55,743 nt of DNA from an uncultured Oscillospiraceae bacterium (GCA_934454435.1 CAKSGA010000003.1:1-55743), one strand, 5' to 3'. Positions 18,226-26,970 are shown, counted from the stretch's first letter. Translations and numbers: made by a program. Notes: a model not told the origin generated them from the sequence alone.

Positions 18226-18255
18226 GTAGGGGAGGGGCTTGCCCCTCCCGCAACC
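18226..18255 (+). repeat. GC-rich palindromic repeat, copy 1
   Basis: The core GGGAGGGGC / GCCCCTCCC is a near-perfect palindrome flanked by GTAG and GCAACC. An inverted copy lies at 20773-20803 on the far side of the NatAB-like operon. Confidence 0.75.
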
Positions 18256-18283
18256 CGATAATATACAGGTTTTCACAATTTAC

Positions 18284-18316
18284 AGGTGCCGGGCGGAAAC
18301 AGGTTCCGCCCCTACA
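18284..18316 (+). repeat. GGCGGAAAC...TCCGCC hairpin repeat
   Basis: GGGCGGAA / TTCCGCCC with loop ACAGG is followed by CCTACAATAAATAAG. It is related to 1712-1745 and, inverted, to 32213-32240. Confidence 0.65.
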
Positions 18317-18319
18317 ATA

Positions 18320-18352
18320 AATAAGGGCTGCGTGACTGGCGCAGCCCTTATT
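18320..18352. terminator. Bidirectional terminator between the GH3 gene and the NatAB-like operon
   Basis: A perfect 13-base stem, AATAAGGGCTGCG / CGCAGCCCTTATT, has a seven-base loop and is followed by TTG. Confidence 0.8.
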
Positions 18353-18375
18353 GTTCATATCAGAAGTGCAATATG

Positions 18376-19773
18376 TCACTTCTTGTTCTTTGCCATTCTG
18401 AGGATATCACCCATCTTGAGCCTGCTGCCGTTGTGGAGGATGATCATCTCATACACCCTGGCAACGAGCATTGCAATGAGCGCCACGAACGCCGCCAGAA
18501 TGAGTATCGCAATGATCACCTGGGGCAGCGAGAGCGTCCCCAGAAGCAGCGCAGAGGGCAGCGAGAACGGCGAGCTTATCGGGAAATAATAGGAGAACAT
18601 CTGCATGGGGTTGCTGGAGGCTGCGCCGGTGTCAAAGCTGTCCGCATTGAATATCACCGGGAAGTACGCCAGGTAGAATCCCAGCACGCCCAGCAGCGAA
18701 TACGGCTGCATAGCCTGTGCGAGATCCTCCATTCTTCCCACGGAAGCGCCGACCAGTGCGGCGATAAGAGCAAAGAACAGGAAGCCGAGTATGAAGATCA
18801 CAAGTATCAGCAGGAACGTCAGCGGACTGAGGGAACCGAAGCTGCTGGTCAGCGCCTGGGCTATCTCGCCGTTCTGACCCACCTGGAGGGAGGTATCCTG
18901 CATGATCTTCATGAGGTCTCCGCCGATGCCGAAGGGAGCCGTCACTGCAAAGGTCACAGCGCCCACCAGGCCGAGCATAAGGAACTGGAGGATCGACACA
19001 AGCCCCATTGCAAGCACCTTACCTATGACCACCGCAAGCGGTCTTACCGAGGTAAGCAGGAGCTCCATGACCCTGGAGGTCTTTTCGGTGGCTATGGACT
19101 GCGCCACTATCTGTCCATATGCGAAGATGAATATGAACAGTATCAGCGAGAACACTATCGGAACGATGTAGTTTATCATCGACTCGAACACGCTCCACTC
19201 GTCAGAGCCCGCCTGTATCCTGGAAGCGGAATAGTACCGCTGGGTCGCTGCAAAATCCTCCGGCGCAACGCCGAGCTCCACCATGCTGCGGAACTTCATC
19301 AGCGTTATTACCGAGTCCGAAAGTGAGTCCACGGAGCTGCTGTCGGTGTCCGGGGAGTAGTAGCACTTCACAGTGTAGCCGGCGATCACACCGTCATACT
19401 CCACGGCGGATATCGCAACAAGCACCCCGCCGGGCTCCGCTGTGCTGAGCTCCTCCAGCTTCGCCTGAACGTCCCCGCAGCGCTCCGCCACGGGATATCC
19501 CAGTGCGGCTATGCTTTCAGAGATGTCCTCGTCCGTGAGGACGCCGGTGTCGTCTGCGATGAAAACTTCACGCAGGTCTATCTCGGCGGGTTCGCTGTCC
19601 CCGGTGATGGCTTCCCCGGCACCGGCTATCTTGGGGATTATGTTCAGACCGGCGGTCAGTAGTATCATTATCACTGCGAGTATCACAGTCCCCACTATGA
19701 AGGACTTCGTCTTGATATACTGTACGAATGTGAAGCCGAATACTTTCTTCCAGCCCCTTGTATTACCCTTCAT
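18376..19773 (-). CDS. ABC-2 type transporter permease (NatB-like)
   Basis: This 465-residue membrane protein has one N-terminal helix (FIVGTVILAVIMILL), a soluble extracytoplasmic domain of about 180 residues, and about five further helices in the C-terminal half. That is the layout of the NatB/ABC2_membrane_3 family. It forms the channel for the ATPase encoded just upstream. The ATG at 19773 is chosen: it overlaps the ATPase gene by 11 bases and follows AAAGGTTGG, while the frame extension begins with TTG. Known relatives export sodium or antimicrobial compounds; substrate here is unknown. Confidence 0.88.
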   Translation of the reverse strand: MKGNTRGWKKVFGFTFVQYIKTKSFIVGTVILAVIMILLTAGLNIIPKIAGAGEAITGDSEPAEIDLREVFIADDTGVLTDEDISESIAALGYPVAERCGDVQAKLEELSTAEPGGVLVAISAVEYDGVIAGYTVKCYYSPDTDSSSVDSLSDSVITLMKFRSMVELGVAPEDFAATQRYYSASRIQAGSDEWSVFESMINYIVPIVFSLILFIFIFAYGQIVAQSIATEKTSRVMELLLTSVRPLAVVIGKVLAMGLVSILQFLMLGLVGAVTFAVTAPFGIGGDLMKIMQDTSLQVGQNGEIAQALTSSFGSLSPLTFLLILVIFILGFLFFALIAALVGASVGRMEDLAQAMQPYSLLGVLGFYLAYFPVIFNADSFDTGAASSNPMQMFSYYFPISSPFSLPSALLLGTLSLPQVIIAILILAAFVALIAMLVARVYEMIILHNGSRLKMGDILRMAKNKK

Positions 19774-20665
19774 CAGAACCACCAACCTTTTCTATGAATA
19801 TCTCGTTGAGGGAGGGCTCACGCAGCTCGTACTTTATCAGCGGAATGCCCTGTGCCATTATTCTGTTCAGCAGGGCATGCGCCTGGGCTTCCTCCCGGAC
19901 GTTGAAGCTGGAGCCGTTGGGAGTGACTTCCGTGGCGGTCAGCCCGCATTCCTGCGCAAGTGCGGTGATATCGCCCTCGCATTTTACGGTGAGCTTCACT
20001 CTGCCGTAGCCTTTCTTGATCTCGTTGAGGTCGCCGTGGAGCACGGTCTTTCCCTTGTTCAGAATGACTATCCCCCGACAGAACTCCTCGATAGTGGACA
20101 TCTGATGGCTGGACATGATGATGTACTTGTTCCGGCTGATCTCCTCCCGGATAACGCTCTTGAACAGCTCGGCGTTCACCGGGTCAAGACCGCTGAGGGG
20201 CTCGTCAAGTATCAGCAGCTGCGGGTCGGACACCAGTGCGGCTATGAGCTGTATCTTCTGCTGGTTGCCCTTGGAAAGCTGCTCGGCACGCATGCTGCGG
20301 TACTCCTGTACGCCCAGCCGCTCGAACCACATGTCCAGGGACTTTGCAGCGTCCGCCCGGCGCATTCCTTTAAGTGTAGCAAAGTACATGAGCTGGTCCA
20401 TTATCCTGTATTTCGGGTAGAGCCCACGCTCCTCAGCAAGATAGCCGATGGACTCGTTCACGGTCTGGAATCTCTTTCCGTTCCATGTGACGGAGCCGCT
20501 GTCTGCACTGAGCATTCCCAGAATAATACGGATAGACGTGGTCTTTCCTGCGCCGTTAGTCCCCAACAGGGCGAACACGCCGGGCTCGTTCATCTCGAAG
20601 CTCAGCCCGTCCACTGCCCTGTAATCCCCATAGGTCTTTACTATATTATCGACCTTTAATGACAT
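19763..20665 (-). CDS. ABC transporter ATPase (NatA-like)
   Basis: This 300-residue cytosolic ATPase has Walker A GTNGAGKTT, the signature variant LSKGNQQKIQ and Walker B LLILDEPLSGLDP. The LSKGN signature and a C-terminal extra domain of about 80 residues (VKLTVKCEGDITAL...) are typical of the NatA/DRA group that pairs with ABC-2 permeases. It drives the downstream permease. AAGGAG lies before the ATG. The operon has a strong promoter of its own. Confidence 0.9.
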   Translation of the reverse strand: MSLKVDNIVKTYGDYRAVDGLSFEMNEPGVFALLGTNGAGKTTSIRIILGMLSADSGSVTWNGKRFQTVNESIGYLAEERGLYPKYRIMDQLMYFATLKGMRRADAAKSLDMWFERLGVQEYRSMRAEQLSKGNQQKIQLIAALVSDPQLLILDEPLSGLDPVNAELFKSVIREEISRNKYIIMSSHQMSTIEEFCRGIVILNKGKTVLHGDLNEIKKGYGRVKLTVKCEGDITALAQECGLTATEVTPNGSSFNVREEAQAHALLNRIMAQGIPLIKYELREPSLNEIFIEKVGGSDEG

Positions 20666-20709
20666 ATCCTCACACTCCTTTTTCGCAACTGTTAATGTGT
20701 TGTATATAC

Positions 20710-20738
20710 AGTATAATCTGTTTTGGAGAATTTGTCAA
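20710..20738 (-). promoter_or_regulatory. Promoter of the NatAB-like operon
   Basis: On the minus strand TTGACA and TATACT are exactly 17 bases apart. Confidence 0.85.
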
Positions 20739-20772
20739 GGGGTAAAGGGAATTTTTTTTGAATTTTTTATCA

Positions 20773-20803
20773 GGTTGCGGGAGGGGCAAGCCCCTCCCCC
20801 TAC
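20773..20803 (-). repeat. GC-rich palindromic repeat, copy 2 (inverted)
   Basis: GGTTGCGGGAGGGGC continues into a matching arm and CTAC. It is the reverse complement of 18226-18255 apart from one extra C. Confidence 0.75.
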
Positions 20804-20832
20804 AGTTCCGGGTCACATGTTTTATGCTGAAA

Positions 20833-20856
20833 GGGTCTGCGACATCATGCAGACCC
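20833..20856 (-). terminator. Terminator of the surface glycan operon
   Basis: GGGTCTGC / GCAGACCC with an eight-base loop is followed on the minus strand by TTTCAGC. Confidence 0.7.
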
Positions 20857-20880
20857 CTCGTATAATATCAATTGAACCTC

Positions 20881-21966
20881 TCAGTTCATAACCAGCCCGA
20901 CCGCACGGAGCCCCTCCGCCGTGTCCACCACGAAAACGGTATTGTCCGCCGGGTAGGAGAACGTTTCACCGTAGGAGTACACATTATGCACGTAGCTGAC
21001 CCGGACGGAGAAGCAGGTATCGGAATACTGCGTGGTGCGCACCACCTTTTCCTCCGAGAAGTCGTAGCCCGTATGGTAGGTGTAGAACTGCCCCTCGTAG
21101 GTTTTCAGGTCGCCGTACAGCTTGGTGTCCTGCTGAATATAGGGAGAAACGGCAGAGAACCACACGTCGTTGGCTATATACTTTGAGTACGTCTGAGAGA
21201 ATTCCATGGCGAACTCCGCAGCCCTGTCGGCGGCTTCGCCGGAGGCGTCAGGATACCTGAACAGAATTACCCCGTTATCGGAGCGCTCCGCCGGGAGCTC
21301 ATTGCCGGAGCCGTCACGCACCGAAACCTCCGGCGGGTACATAAGCCCGCTCACCGTGCAGGTGCGCATTTCCGGCGCCTGCGGGAGATACTCTCCGAAG
21401 TTCTCCGTTTCGGCTATTGGCTCGGAGGTGAACTCCGTCCCCGGCAGGAGCTCCACGCCGTTTATGTAAGCGGTGTAGCCGGTGGGAAATGTCAGCGTGA
21501 CCTTTTCGTTCTTCACCGGGGAAATGCCCGTGATACCCGCCGGCGAGTACAGCGGCAGGTCGTACAGTCTGTCCTTGCCGGACTGCTTCATCGTCAGGAA
21601 CGCCACGGCGTCCTCACCGCACATGACGGTGTATACCGGGGCTTCGGAAGTGCTCTTCTTGATGTTCTTTTTCAGGGAGAACTTCCCGGTGAAGCGCTCG
21701 TCTGTCTGCCGCCGGAGCAGGTTCTCGTCCTCGTAGGGCGAGATGTCAGTATCAGCGGCGGCGTACAGCAGCGAAAGGTCGCCGGAGTTGAGCTGCTCCG
21801 CAATGGCGTCCGTCACGTGGTATATCTGGCTGGACTCATAATGCGCCAGGAACTGCCAGAGCTGCCCCAGTCCCACCGCCGCAGCGGAGAGCGCTCCCGC
21901 CAGAAGCACAAAGTATATCGCATAAAACACCACTGTCCCCCTGCGGGACTTTGTACGCTGACTCAC
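20881..21966 (-). CDS. Membrane-anchored extracytoplasmic protein of unknown function
   Basis: This 361-residue protein has a basic N-terminus (QRTKSRRG), one hydrophobic helix at about 12-35 and a long outer domain with no motif I recognise. The outer part has beta-rich stretches such as VTLTFPTGYTAYINGVELLPG, which resembles Ig-like or TcA-type wall domains. It is last in a three-gene operon after the phosphodiester glycosidase and the GT2-GtrA protein. Its GTG start overlaps the upstream stop as GTGA and follows GGGGG. Context suggests a role in a cell-surface polymer. Confidence 0.75.
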   Translation of the reverse strand: MSQRTKSRRGTVVFYAIYFVLLAGALSAAAVGLGQLWQFLAHYESSQIYHVTDAIAEQLNSGDLSLLYAAADTDISPYEDENLLRRQTDERFTGKFSLKKNIKKSTSEAPVYTVMCGEDAVAFLTMKQSGKDRLYDLPLYSPAGITGISPVKNEKVTLTFPTGYTAYINGVELLPGTEFTSEPIAETENFGEYLPQAPEMRTCTVSGLMYPPEVSVRDGSGNELPAERSDNGVILFRYPDASGEAADRAAEFAMEFSQTYSKYIANDVWFSAVSPYIQQDTKLYGDLKTYEGQFYTYHTGYDFSEEKVVRTTQYSDTCFSVRVSYVHNVYSYGETFSYPADNTVFVVDTAEGLRAVGLVMN

Positions 21967-23069
21967 TGTTCAGCCCCCTTTCCCCGGACGAGGACTGCGG
22001 TGCACATTTTGCGCAGACCGATAAGGCTCGCATTCTGGTTTATCATCTCGCCGTTGAATATCATGCTGGTGGAAGAACCACCGTCAAGGTTCGCAGCGTT
22101 CACGGCGCCGAAGTCCAGCATGACGTCACGGACGTCCGCAAGGCTTGCGCCGATGGAGTTCGACTGGCGGCCGTCTATCGTGAGCAGCAGCATAGCGCCG
22201 TCCGCCCGCTGGCCTATCGCCGTGCGGGGGTTGAGCCCGCTTCCGTCCCCGAGAGCCTCCACCGGCTCGCCGTTGACTATGAGTATCGGTCCGAACTTCA
22301 CGGCGTCCCGCACGCCCATGTCCACTGCTTCCTGAACGGTCATCTTACCCACGACCAGCTTGTTTTCCCAGGTTATGCCGATGGTGTCCCAGGAATAATA
22401 CATCGGCGTTCCCCAGAGCACCTCTCCCTCGGACATGACTATGCCCCAGGGCTCGCCGCCGGTCATGTGTCCGGGGCGGTCGTCAAAGCCACCGCCGTTG
22501 ATGGCGCCGACTATATTGTCGTAGGAGCTGTAAATCTCCGGCAGGGTCTTTCCCTGCTCGGACTGCCCGAACTTTCCGGATATCCCCACGAACACCCTTG
22601 ACGGGTCGTATACCACCATCATCTTTCCCTTGAAGGTGGAGCCGCTGACGTCGATTATGTCGATACCGTCGCCGTCAGGGTCGATGGCGGGGTCGGAAAC
22701 GGCGCTGTCCTGCGCTTCATCAGGGGTGGGGATCTTTACGAGGTCCGGGTCGGTTATGTCGTCGGTCTCCTTTATGGCATTGCTGAGGGCTATCTGCTCC
22801 ACAGTTTCGTCAGAAAGGAAGATGTTCGGCACCCACTTTATCGCCGAGGTCTCCCGGCAGGAGATAACAAAGAGGTTCCGTGCAGTCTCCGAGGGTCCAC
22901 GCTCCATAACGTACACGACCCCCAGCAGGGCGGCGAGCAGCGCAAGTATCGTGGTGATAAGCACCAGCAGAATTCGCCGTACCACGCACCATATTCTTTT
23001 CGGCTTCCTCTTCTTGAAGCGTGGACGGGAGCGCTGCGGATCCCTGGTCTGAACGTCAGCCTGCGTCAT
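21963..23069 (-). CDS. Membrane-anchored phosphodiester glycosidase family protein (NAGPA domain)
   Basis: This 368-residue protein has a very basic N-terminus (RPRFKKRKPKR), a membrane helix at about 32-54 and an outer domain of the NAGPA/phosphodiester glycosidase type. Family marks are RTAIGQRADGAMLLLTIDGR and the closing NLDGGSSTSMIFNG. Relatives process sugar phosphodiesters and are often annotated as exopolysaccharide biosynthesis proteins. The ATG at 23069 follows AAAGGAG at eight bases and overlaps the upstream gene by 14 bases; the longer frame lies inside that gene. Confidence 0.86.
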   Translation of the reverse strand: MTQADVQTRDPQRSRPRFKKRKPKRIWCVVRRILLVLITTILALLAALLGVVYVMERGPSETARNLFVISCRETSAIKWVPNIFLSDETVEQIALSNAIKETDDITDPDLVKIPTPDEAQDSAVSDPAIDPDGDGIDIIDVSGSTFKGKMMVVYDPSRVFVGISGKFGQSEQGKTLPEIYSSYDNIVGAINGGGFDDRPGHMTGGEPWGIVMSEGEVLWGTPMYYSWDTIGITWENKLVVGKMTVQEAVDMGVRDAVKFGPILIVNGEPVEALGDGSGLNPRTAIGQRADGAMLLLTIDGRQSNSIGASLADVRDVMLDFGAVNAANLDGGSSTSMIFNGEMINQNASLIGLRKMCTAVLVRGKGAEQ

Positions 23070-24144
23070 GTGTTTTCTCCTTTCGGTCAGCATAGACCCA
23101 GTCACGCTGGATACCGAAGCTGACGAAGAACAGCACCGTATCCGTGACTATCTTTATGACGGTCTGCCAGAGGTCCGCCCCGGCGCCGAACAGCGCAGAG
23201 AGCCCTCTCACGCACAGCGCCGAAACCGTGAGCTGCGCCACGCAGAGGATATAGTACCTCACTATGGAGCACCGGATATCCGCCCCGGAGCGGAACACCC
23301 GGCTCCTGTTGAGCAGGAAGTTCACCAGGGAGGAAACTACCCGGGCACCGGCGGTAGCAATGAGTATCCTGAGCCCCTCGTCAAGCCCGTGAAGCCGGGC
23401 GGTGAGCAGGTTTATCAGCGTGAACAGCCCGAGGTCGATGAGCGAGCAGACCCCGGAGCTCAGCATGAACCGGAATATCACGGCGTAGATCTTGATGGAA
23501 TCCCGGAACGGATGGAAGTGCGTACCCCTGTTATGGTCGTTATATATAGTCTGGATCTGAAGTTCGTCAAAGGGGAGTGCCAGGCGCTTCATCTCAAGCA
23601 GCATGTTGGTCTCGTACTCGAAGCGCTCGCCGCCGAGCCGTACCAGCGGCGGTAGGTAGCTCATAGGGAGGGCTCTCAGCCCGGTCTGGGTGTCACTGAT
23701 CTTTATGCCGCACAGAAGCCGGAACACAAGGCGGGTCGCATTGTTCCCGAAGCGGCTTTTTGGCGGGACATTGCTGCCGGAGAAATCCCGCACGCCCAGC
23801 ACTGCCCTGCCGGTTTCCGACATTTTCTGCGCACAGCGGTAAATGTCACCGGGTGCGTGCTGACCGTCGTCGTCCGTGGTGACGACCCCGGGAGAGTCCG
23901 GGAAATGCTCCAGGACATAGCTGAAAGCGGTCTTGAGCCCACGCCCCTTGCCCCGGTTGATCTCGTGCCGCAGCACAACACACTGCGGGAGCTCCGCCGC
24001 CCGGCGGAATATCGGAGCGCACTCCTCACGGCTTCCGTCGTTGACTATTATAATATGTTCAAACCCGGCGGAGATGAGTCCGGCGGCAACCTCCAACAGC
24101 TTTTCCGACGGGTCATATGTCGGGATGATTACCGGTATGTTCAT
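23056..24144 (-). CDS. GT2 glycosyltransferase fused to GtrA-like membrane domain
   Basis: This 362-residue protein has an N-terminal family 2 glycosyltransferase (VIIPTYDPSE, VNDGSREE, TTDDDGQHAPGD; about residues 1-215). A C-terminal GtrA-like domain with four hydrophobic helices covers about 235-350. The fusion would make a polyprenyl-linked sugar and help flip or use it. The ATG at 24144 follows GAGGG at six bases; the 35-residue upstream extension overlaps the promoter. It is first in the operon with the NAGPA and membrane-anchored proteins, which points to a decorated cell-wall polymer. The sugar is unknown. Confidence 0.88.
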   Translation of the reverse strand: MNIPVIIPTYDPSEKLLEVAAGLISAGFEHIIIVNDGSREECAPIFRRAAELPQCVVLRHEINRGKGRGLKTAFSYVLEHFPDSPGVVTTDDDGQHAPGDIYRCAQKMSETGRAVLGVRDFSGSNVPPKSRFGNNATRLVFRLLCGIKISDTQTGLRALPMSYLPPLVRLGGERFEYETNMLLEMKRLALPFDELQIQTIYNDHNRGTHFHPFRDSIKIYAVIFRFMLSSGVCSLIDLGLFTLINLLTARLHGLDEGLRILIATAGARVVSSLVNFLLNRSRVFRSGADIRCSIVRYYILCVAQLTVSALCVRGLSALFGAGADLWQTVIKIVTDTVLFFVSFGIQRDWVYADRKEKTHDAG

Positions 24145-24208
24145 ATATTTCCCTCTTTTTGTGACGCAGTTGATTATTTTTGTGCAATTACCAGCGTTCT
24201 CTGTGCTG

Positions 24209-24237
24209 ATTATAGCACATATACAGTATTTTGTAAA
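24209..24237 (-). promoter_or_regulatory. Promoter of the surface glycan operon
   Basis: On the minus strand TTTACA and TATAAT are 17 bases apart. Confidence 0.8.
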
Positions 24238-24289
24238 TACAATTCCCAATATTGTAACTGTATTGTAATATATGTACAGCAGGCTCTGA

Positions 24290-24452
24290 AAACCATTCCC
24301 GTCACTCGGTTAGTTCGCTCTGCAACATCGTGTTGCACCTCCTCGTAAGGCATACAGCCTTATGAGGATGCTTACCTGGAGGATAAGCTGAATAAAGCGA
24401 AGCGTTACAAAATCCGATGCGTGAATTTGCCCGTTTGAACGGATCGTTTTTT
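24290..24452 (+). other. Structured intergenic region, possible small RNA or repeat
   Basis: The gene-free stretch 24250-24538 holds a series of hairpins. TGCAACA/TGTTGCA is at 24321-24337, CCTCGTAAGG/CCTTATGAGG at 24341-24367 and GCTTA/TAAGC at 24370-24388. CCGTT/AACGG follows at 24431-24442 and ends in TTTTTT. It matches no RNA family I can name, and no good promoter precedes it on the plus strand. Confidence 0.35.
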
Positions 24453-24538
24453 CAGCGTTCCTCGCATGCGGCGCACTCTACGGTTTCCCTTTTCAAATCG
24501 CTTTTTAGAGGTTCCCAAAAATATGGTCGATAATGCGC

Positions 24539-24567
24539 TTGACAAAAGCTGCTGTATACTTTATAAT
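24539..24567 (+). promoter_or_regulatory. Promoter of the 72-residue repeat protein gene
   Basis: TTGACA (24539-24544) and TATAAT (24562-24567) are exactly 17 bases apart, a full consensus match. Confidence 0.9.
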
Positions 24568-24605
24568 TAAATCAACTATCAAATCAGGCAGCGGGAGGTA
24601 AGGTC

Positions 24606-26456
24606 ATGGAAATGAATAACGCCGCCGGTACAGTACAGCCAGAGGATCCGGCGCTGGTACAGCGTTCCGAACAGGAGCTGGCAGGTATCTATTCCGGCAT
24701 AAACTATATGGACTGCATAGGTGCGGTCAGGACCCTCGGATATATCTGCGAAAGCGACTTCTCACAGCAGGTCACTGAACGGTATCTTCCGGCGATTTGC
24801 AGCGGGATACAGCAGGTGCTCGACCGTGTCGCAGACCCGGGTTATTTCAGCGCCGTGCTGAATGAAGCGTCCCGGCACCCGAAGCTGAATCTCCATGAGT
24901 CAACCCGGCGATTTGTCGCAGGGGTGGAGGAGAAGTTCCGCCAGGCCGATGCGAACTCCCGCACATACCGTGGCGTGGTGTTCAGCAGTGCTGCGGAGGC
25001 TTCTGCGGCCGCCTCCGCCGACCACAACATGCAGCAGGTGATGAAATCTGTGGTACGAAGCGACCCTGCCAGCATACGTGCAGGCATTGCGGCGATAAAT
25101 TCCTATGGGAGCCCCCTGGGGGCGCAGTACCTTGAAACGCTGAACGCCTGGCTCAGCGAAAGTGAGAACCGCCTGCGCACGTTCAGAGGCACAATCTACA
25201 GCACCGTTGAAGAGCGCAACGCCGCCGAAGCCGAGTTCAGGTCGTACAGCGATTATGTACGTTCGATAGACAGAAACAACGAGCAGGCAGTAGCGATGGC
25301 GTACAATTCGTTTGCATCCTGCCAGTACCCCACTACGCAGGAGCTGAAAGCGGGTCTGGTGAACATTCTTGACGCATTCGACCAGCAGCACCGCACTGTT
25401 GACGGTATACTCTTCCCCACCCTTGAGGAAGCCGGGCAGGCCAGGGGAGAGCTCCAGCAGATATCCCAGTTCATGCCGTCTGTTGATCCGAACAACGAGC
25501 CCGGGCTGCTTGAAATACGCATGCGGCTTGAGCAGATGACCACGGCGGTGCGTGACAAATATCTTTCATATGTGACAGGTCTGCTGAACAGTTATGACGC
25601 AAACATGCGCACATTCCGGGGAGTTCTGTATAACACCCGTGAGGAAGTGGCTGTGCTGCGCAGCGAGGACGAGCAGGTCAGGGGGATAATGGCTTCCGTT
25701 CGCCGGGACGATGAAGCGTCGATGTTTGCGGCACGTGAGAAGCTGGCTGAGCTGAATACTTTCCTGAGGGACGAGAACCTTGCGGTGATAGACACCATGC
25801 TGAAGCAGTACGACATGGCTATGCGCACGTTCGAGGGAGTTCTGTACAACACCCGTGAAGAGGCTGCGCTGAACCGTTCCGAAAGCATGCAGATAGATCA
25901 GGTGATGGCGTACGTGCGTCCTGATGATGAACAGTCGATACTGTCGGCGCAGGCGCAGATAAACGGTCTGACTACTGTATTCAGGGACAACGCCATGGAG
26001 CGGCTTGACAGCATGTGGCAGCAGTTGGACCAGAACGCCCGCAGCTATGAGGGAACTCTGTACGAATCCCGTGAACACGCCGAAAATGTCAGACGGACCT
26101 GTGAAGCACTGCGTTACAAGTTCCAGACGACTAACGTCTGTGACCCTGCGGGGCTTGCAGAAATAGACAGCTACATAGCCTATCAGCTTGACCCTGCGGT
26201 GCGGGAAAAGGCGCAGACCCGCATGGCGGCAGCACGTGAGGTGATAAATTACGTGAATTACGTCTATGCCCGGGACGCCCAGTTCGCCCAGGCGCCGGAC
26301 AAAAACGCTGCAGAAGAGCTGTACGTACGTGCAAGGGACATAATCCCGCAGATGAACATGTACGGACTGAACCCGAGCTACATGCAGTCCCTGGCAGACA
26401 AATACCATGGGATGCTCAGCCCGGCACAGAAATTGAAACTGAAGATAAGAAAATAA
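24606..26456 (+). CDS. Cytosolic protein with six 72-residue repeats, unknown function
   Basis: This 616-residue protein has no signal peptide or membrane helix. After an N-terminal domain of about 118 residues the motif R-[TS]-[FYV]-x-G-x-[LIV]-[YF]-x-[ST] recurs at residues 119, 191, 263, 335, 407 and 479, an exact 72-residue period. Each unit has this short beta-like motif followed by charged, probably helical sequence (REEVAVLRSE type). A helical tail of about 65 residues ends in KLKLKIRK. The fourth and fifth units are the most alike. The ATG follows GGGAGGT. The gene stands alone with a consensus promoter and a strong terminator, so it is probably well expressed. A scaffold role is possible but unproven. 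Confidence 0.85.
   Translation: MEMNNAAGTVQPEDPALVQRSEQELAGIYSGINYMDCIGAVRTLGYICESDFSQQVTERYLPAICSGIQQVLDRVADPGYFSAVLNEASRHPKLNLHESTRRFVAGVEEKFRQADANSRTYRGVVFSSAAEASAAASADHNMQQVMKSVVRSDPASIRAGIAAINSYGSPLGAQYLETLNAWLSESENRLRTFRGTIYSTVEERNAAEAEFRSYSDYVRSIDRNNEQAVAMAYNSFASCQYPTTQELKAGLVNILDAFDQQHRTVDGILFPTLEEAGQARGELQQISQFMPSVDPNNEPGLLEIRMRLEQMTTAVRDKYLSYVTGLLNSYDANMRTFRGVLYNTREEVAVLRSEDEQVRGIMASVRRDDEASMFAAREKLAELNTFLRDENLAVIDTMLKQYDMAMRTFEGVLYNTREEAALNRSESMQIDQVMAYVRPDDEQSILSAQAQINGLTTVFRDNAMERLDSMWQQLDQNARSYEGTLYESREHAENVRRTCEALRYKFQTTNVCDPAGLAEIDSYIAYQLDPAVREKAQTRMAAAREVINYVNYVYARDAQFAQAPDKNAAEELYVRARDIIPQMNMYGLNPSYMQSLADKYHGMLSPAQKLKLKIRK
24960..26255 (+). repeat. Six tandem 216-base coding repeats
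   Basis: Units begin at 24960, 25176, 25392, 25608, 25824 and 26040 with no insertion or deletion between them. They are diverged at DNA level except the units at 25608 and 25824, which share GTTCTGTA and AACACCCGTGA. Confidence 0.85.
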
Positions 26457-26459
26457 AGT

Positions 26460-26497
26460 GATCCCCTCCATGAAGCATGGAGGGGATCGGTTGTTTT
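26460..26497. terminator. Terminator after the repeat protein gene
   Basis: A 13-base perfect stem, GATCCCCTCCATG / CATGGAGGGGATC, has loop AAG and is followed by GGTTGTTTT. It sits between converging genes. Confidence 0.85.
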
Positions 26498-26529
26498 AGA
26501 ACAGTTGTGTAAAGACAACGCAGACTCGA

Positions 26530-26970
26530 TCAGAGAGTTTTTTCTGCACTGTATACGGTGATTGTTTCGGTCTTGCCAGCAGAATTCGTCAGGGTGAACT
26601 CTGTCTTAAGGCGATACTTGCCGCTTTCAAGATTGTAAGCGTGGTTGGACATGGATATTTTGCTGGAGCTAACTTTTTTGGTCCAAGGATCGTCATTGAC
26701 ATCATTCCAGATTCCTAACGCCCAGTACTTCTCCAGTGTCTGCTCGGCATAAATAGAAACTGTGTTTTTACCACTTGCGGAGCTTACGCAGTTTGCTGTG
26801 GTGCCGGTGAACGACAGGGTAGAAGTAGCAGAATTAGCGATTGCATATCTGGGACTTATCTGGGTGTCCTCAAAGCTGCTGCTGAGCTCCTGTGCGGAAA
26901 CCTGAACAGGCACTGCAGCTGCCAGCATTGCCGATACCATAAGCATTGATACGATCTTCTTTAACTTCAT
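26530..26970 (-). CDS. Small secreted protein of unknown function
   Basis: This 146-residue protein has a clear signal peptide (KLKKIV, then a hydrophobic core, likely cut after VSA near residue 26). The mature part is Ser/Thr-rich and probably all beta, with two cysteine-poor sheets' worth of alternating pattern and the segment ISPRYAIANSATSTLSF. It looks like the small secreted proteins common in Lachnospiraceae and Oscillospiraceae, but I cannot name the family securely. AGAGGAG lies eight bases before the ATG. It lies 108 bases downstream of the anti-sigma gene on the same strand and may belong to that regulon. A TATAAT at 27024-27029 lacks a good -35 box. Confidence 0.8.
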   Translation of the reverse strand: MKLKKIVSMLMVSAMLAAAVPVQVSAQELSSSFEDTQISPRYAIANSATSTLSFTGTTANCVSSASGKNTVSIYAEQTLEKYWALGIWNDVNDDPWTKKVSSSKISMSNHAYNLESGKYRLKTEFTLTNSAGKTETITVYSAEKTL

